Assembly (NCBI RefSeq): GCF_003602275.1
Contig: NZ_QZVT01000009.1
Location: 60,697 to 124,696 of the forward strand
Source of the DNA: Arthrobacter cheniae
GTDB taxonomy: Bacteria > Actinomycetota > Actinomycetes > Actinomycetales > Micrococcaceae
Reading direction: 5' to 3'
Length of the DNA: 64,000 nt
The position numbers and the translations under genes were made by a program. Numbering within the stretch: position 1 is the first letter of the stretch; each line of letters opens with the position of its first letter. The notes under the pieces are model-generated. The model saw nothing but the letters and a program-made list of their open reading frames with translations, was not told the DNA's origin and ran no database searches. Below are positions 63,882 through 64,000 of this stretch, piece by piece.

Positions 63882-64000
63882 TCATCGGGGTGCGGAGCGC
63901 GTGCCTGCGTCCGTGCTCGTCCCCGATGTCGGAACGAATTTCCAGTCGAATGACCCGTCGTCGTGCAGTGTCATCCGGAGGAACCCGTGGGTGTCACTGA
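63882..64000 (-). CDS. 3' end of a metallophosphoesterase-like gene (truncated)
   Basis: The minus-strand frame is open from the window edge to TGA 63884-63882 and gives 38 residues including THGFLRMTLHDDGSFDWKF and a Thr/Ser/Gly-rich end. This is the usual C-terminus of secreted purple-acid-phosphatase/alkaline-phosphatase-like metallophosphoesterases. The catalytic part lies outside the window, so the call rests on this tail only. Confidence 0.6.
   Translation of the reverse strand, partial: SDTHGFLRMTLHDDGSFDWKFVPTSGTSTDAGTRSAPR

Noticed and set aside
63735..63953. 72-residue plus-strand frame near the right edge
   Set aside because: It is antisense to the better supported phosphoesterase tail and has a Cys/Arg-rich random composition.

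Overview
The window is high-GC (third codon positions almost all G/C) and reads as chromosome of a Gram-positive actinobacterium, most likely Micrococcaceae (Arthrobacter or a close relative). Supporting signs are GTG/TTG starts, a two-domain AcnA, a PcrA-type UvrD helicase, an Rpf-LysM resuscitation factor, DUF2945/DUF3140 stress proteins, DUF3817, and SucC/SucD. No insertion sequence, phage gene, rRNA or CRISPR array was seen. The family calls come from motifs and recall of protein families; nothing was searched.

Layout. 1-2.8 kb: end of an ABC exporter, a NUDIX hydrolase, tRNA-Arg(CCT) with its terminator, and a small membrane protein. 2.8-7.6 kb: pcrA and sucCD. 7.7-13.8 kb: zinc alcohol dehydrogenase, SRPBCC protein, ferritin-like/VIT1 fusion, acyl-CoA ligase and AI-2E-family exporter. 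13.9-21 kb: a transport and nitrogen-catabolism block (sodium:solute symporter, XRE-cupin regulator, APC permease, agmatinase-family ureohydrolase, TPP-dependent decarboxylase-like enzyme). The last two overlap and could be consecutive steps of guanidino-compound breakdown. 21-22.4 kb: small stress proteins. 22.4-25.6 kb: a tightly overlapping type III PKS / methyltransferase / FAD monooxygenase operon, laid out like known phenolic-lipid operons. 25.6-31.8 kb: oxidoreductases, a lipoprotein, Rpf-LysM, glutathione-independent formaldehyde dehydrogenase and a DUF1508 protein. 31.9-34.8 kb: aconitase.

34.9-39.9 kb: one operon of GntR regulator, nucleoside hydrolase and a complete ECF transporter (S, T and fused A1A2), suggesting uptake and cleavage of a nucleoside-like compound. 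40-53 kb: hydrolase, SWIM-SNF2 helicase, Na+/H+ antiporter, BenE transporter with its divergent XRE-cupin regulator, luciferase-like oxidoreductase, cold-shock protein, and a 1193-residue fusion of RecB-like nuclease, RNase H-like domain and SF1 helicase. 53-58.8 kb: small DUF proteins, a CHRD protein, a decayed GH2 beta-galactosidase, a 2OG-Fe(II) oxygenase, DUF1232, a YgiN-like monooxygenase and a second DUF1508 protein.

58.8-64 kb: coding density falls and codon bias is weaker. It holds a GAF protein, an exported operon (COG4315-type lipoprotein, cupredoxin, membrane protein), an HPt-like protein without its histidine, and the 3' end of a metallophosphoesterase-like gene. Very long open frames antisense to real genes are common here because of the GC content and were left out. 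Several clean inverted repeats in promoter regions (acn, DUF1508, symporter/XRE, benE/XRE) are candidate operators.
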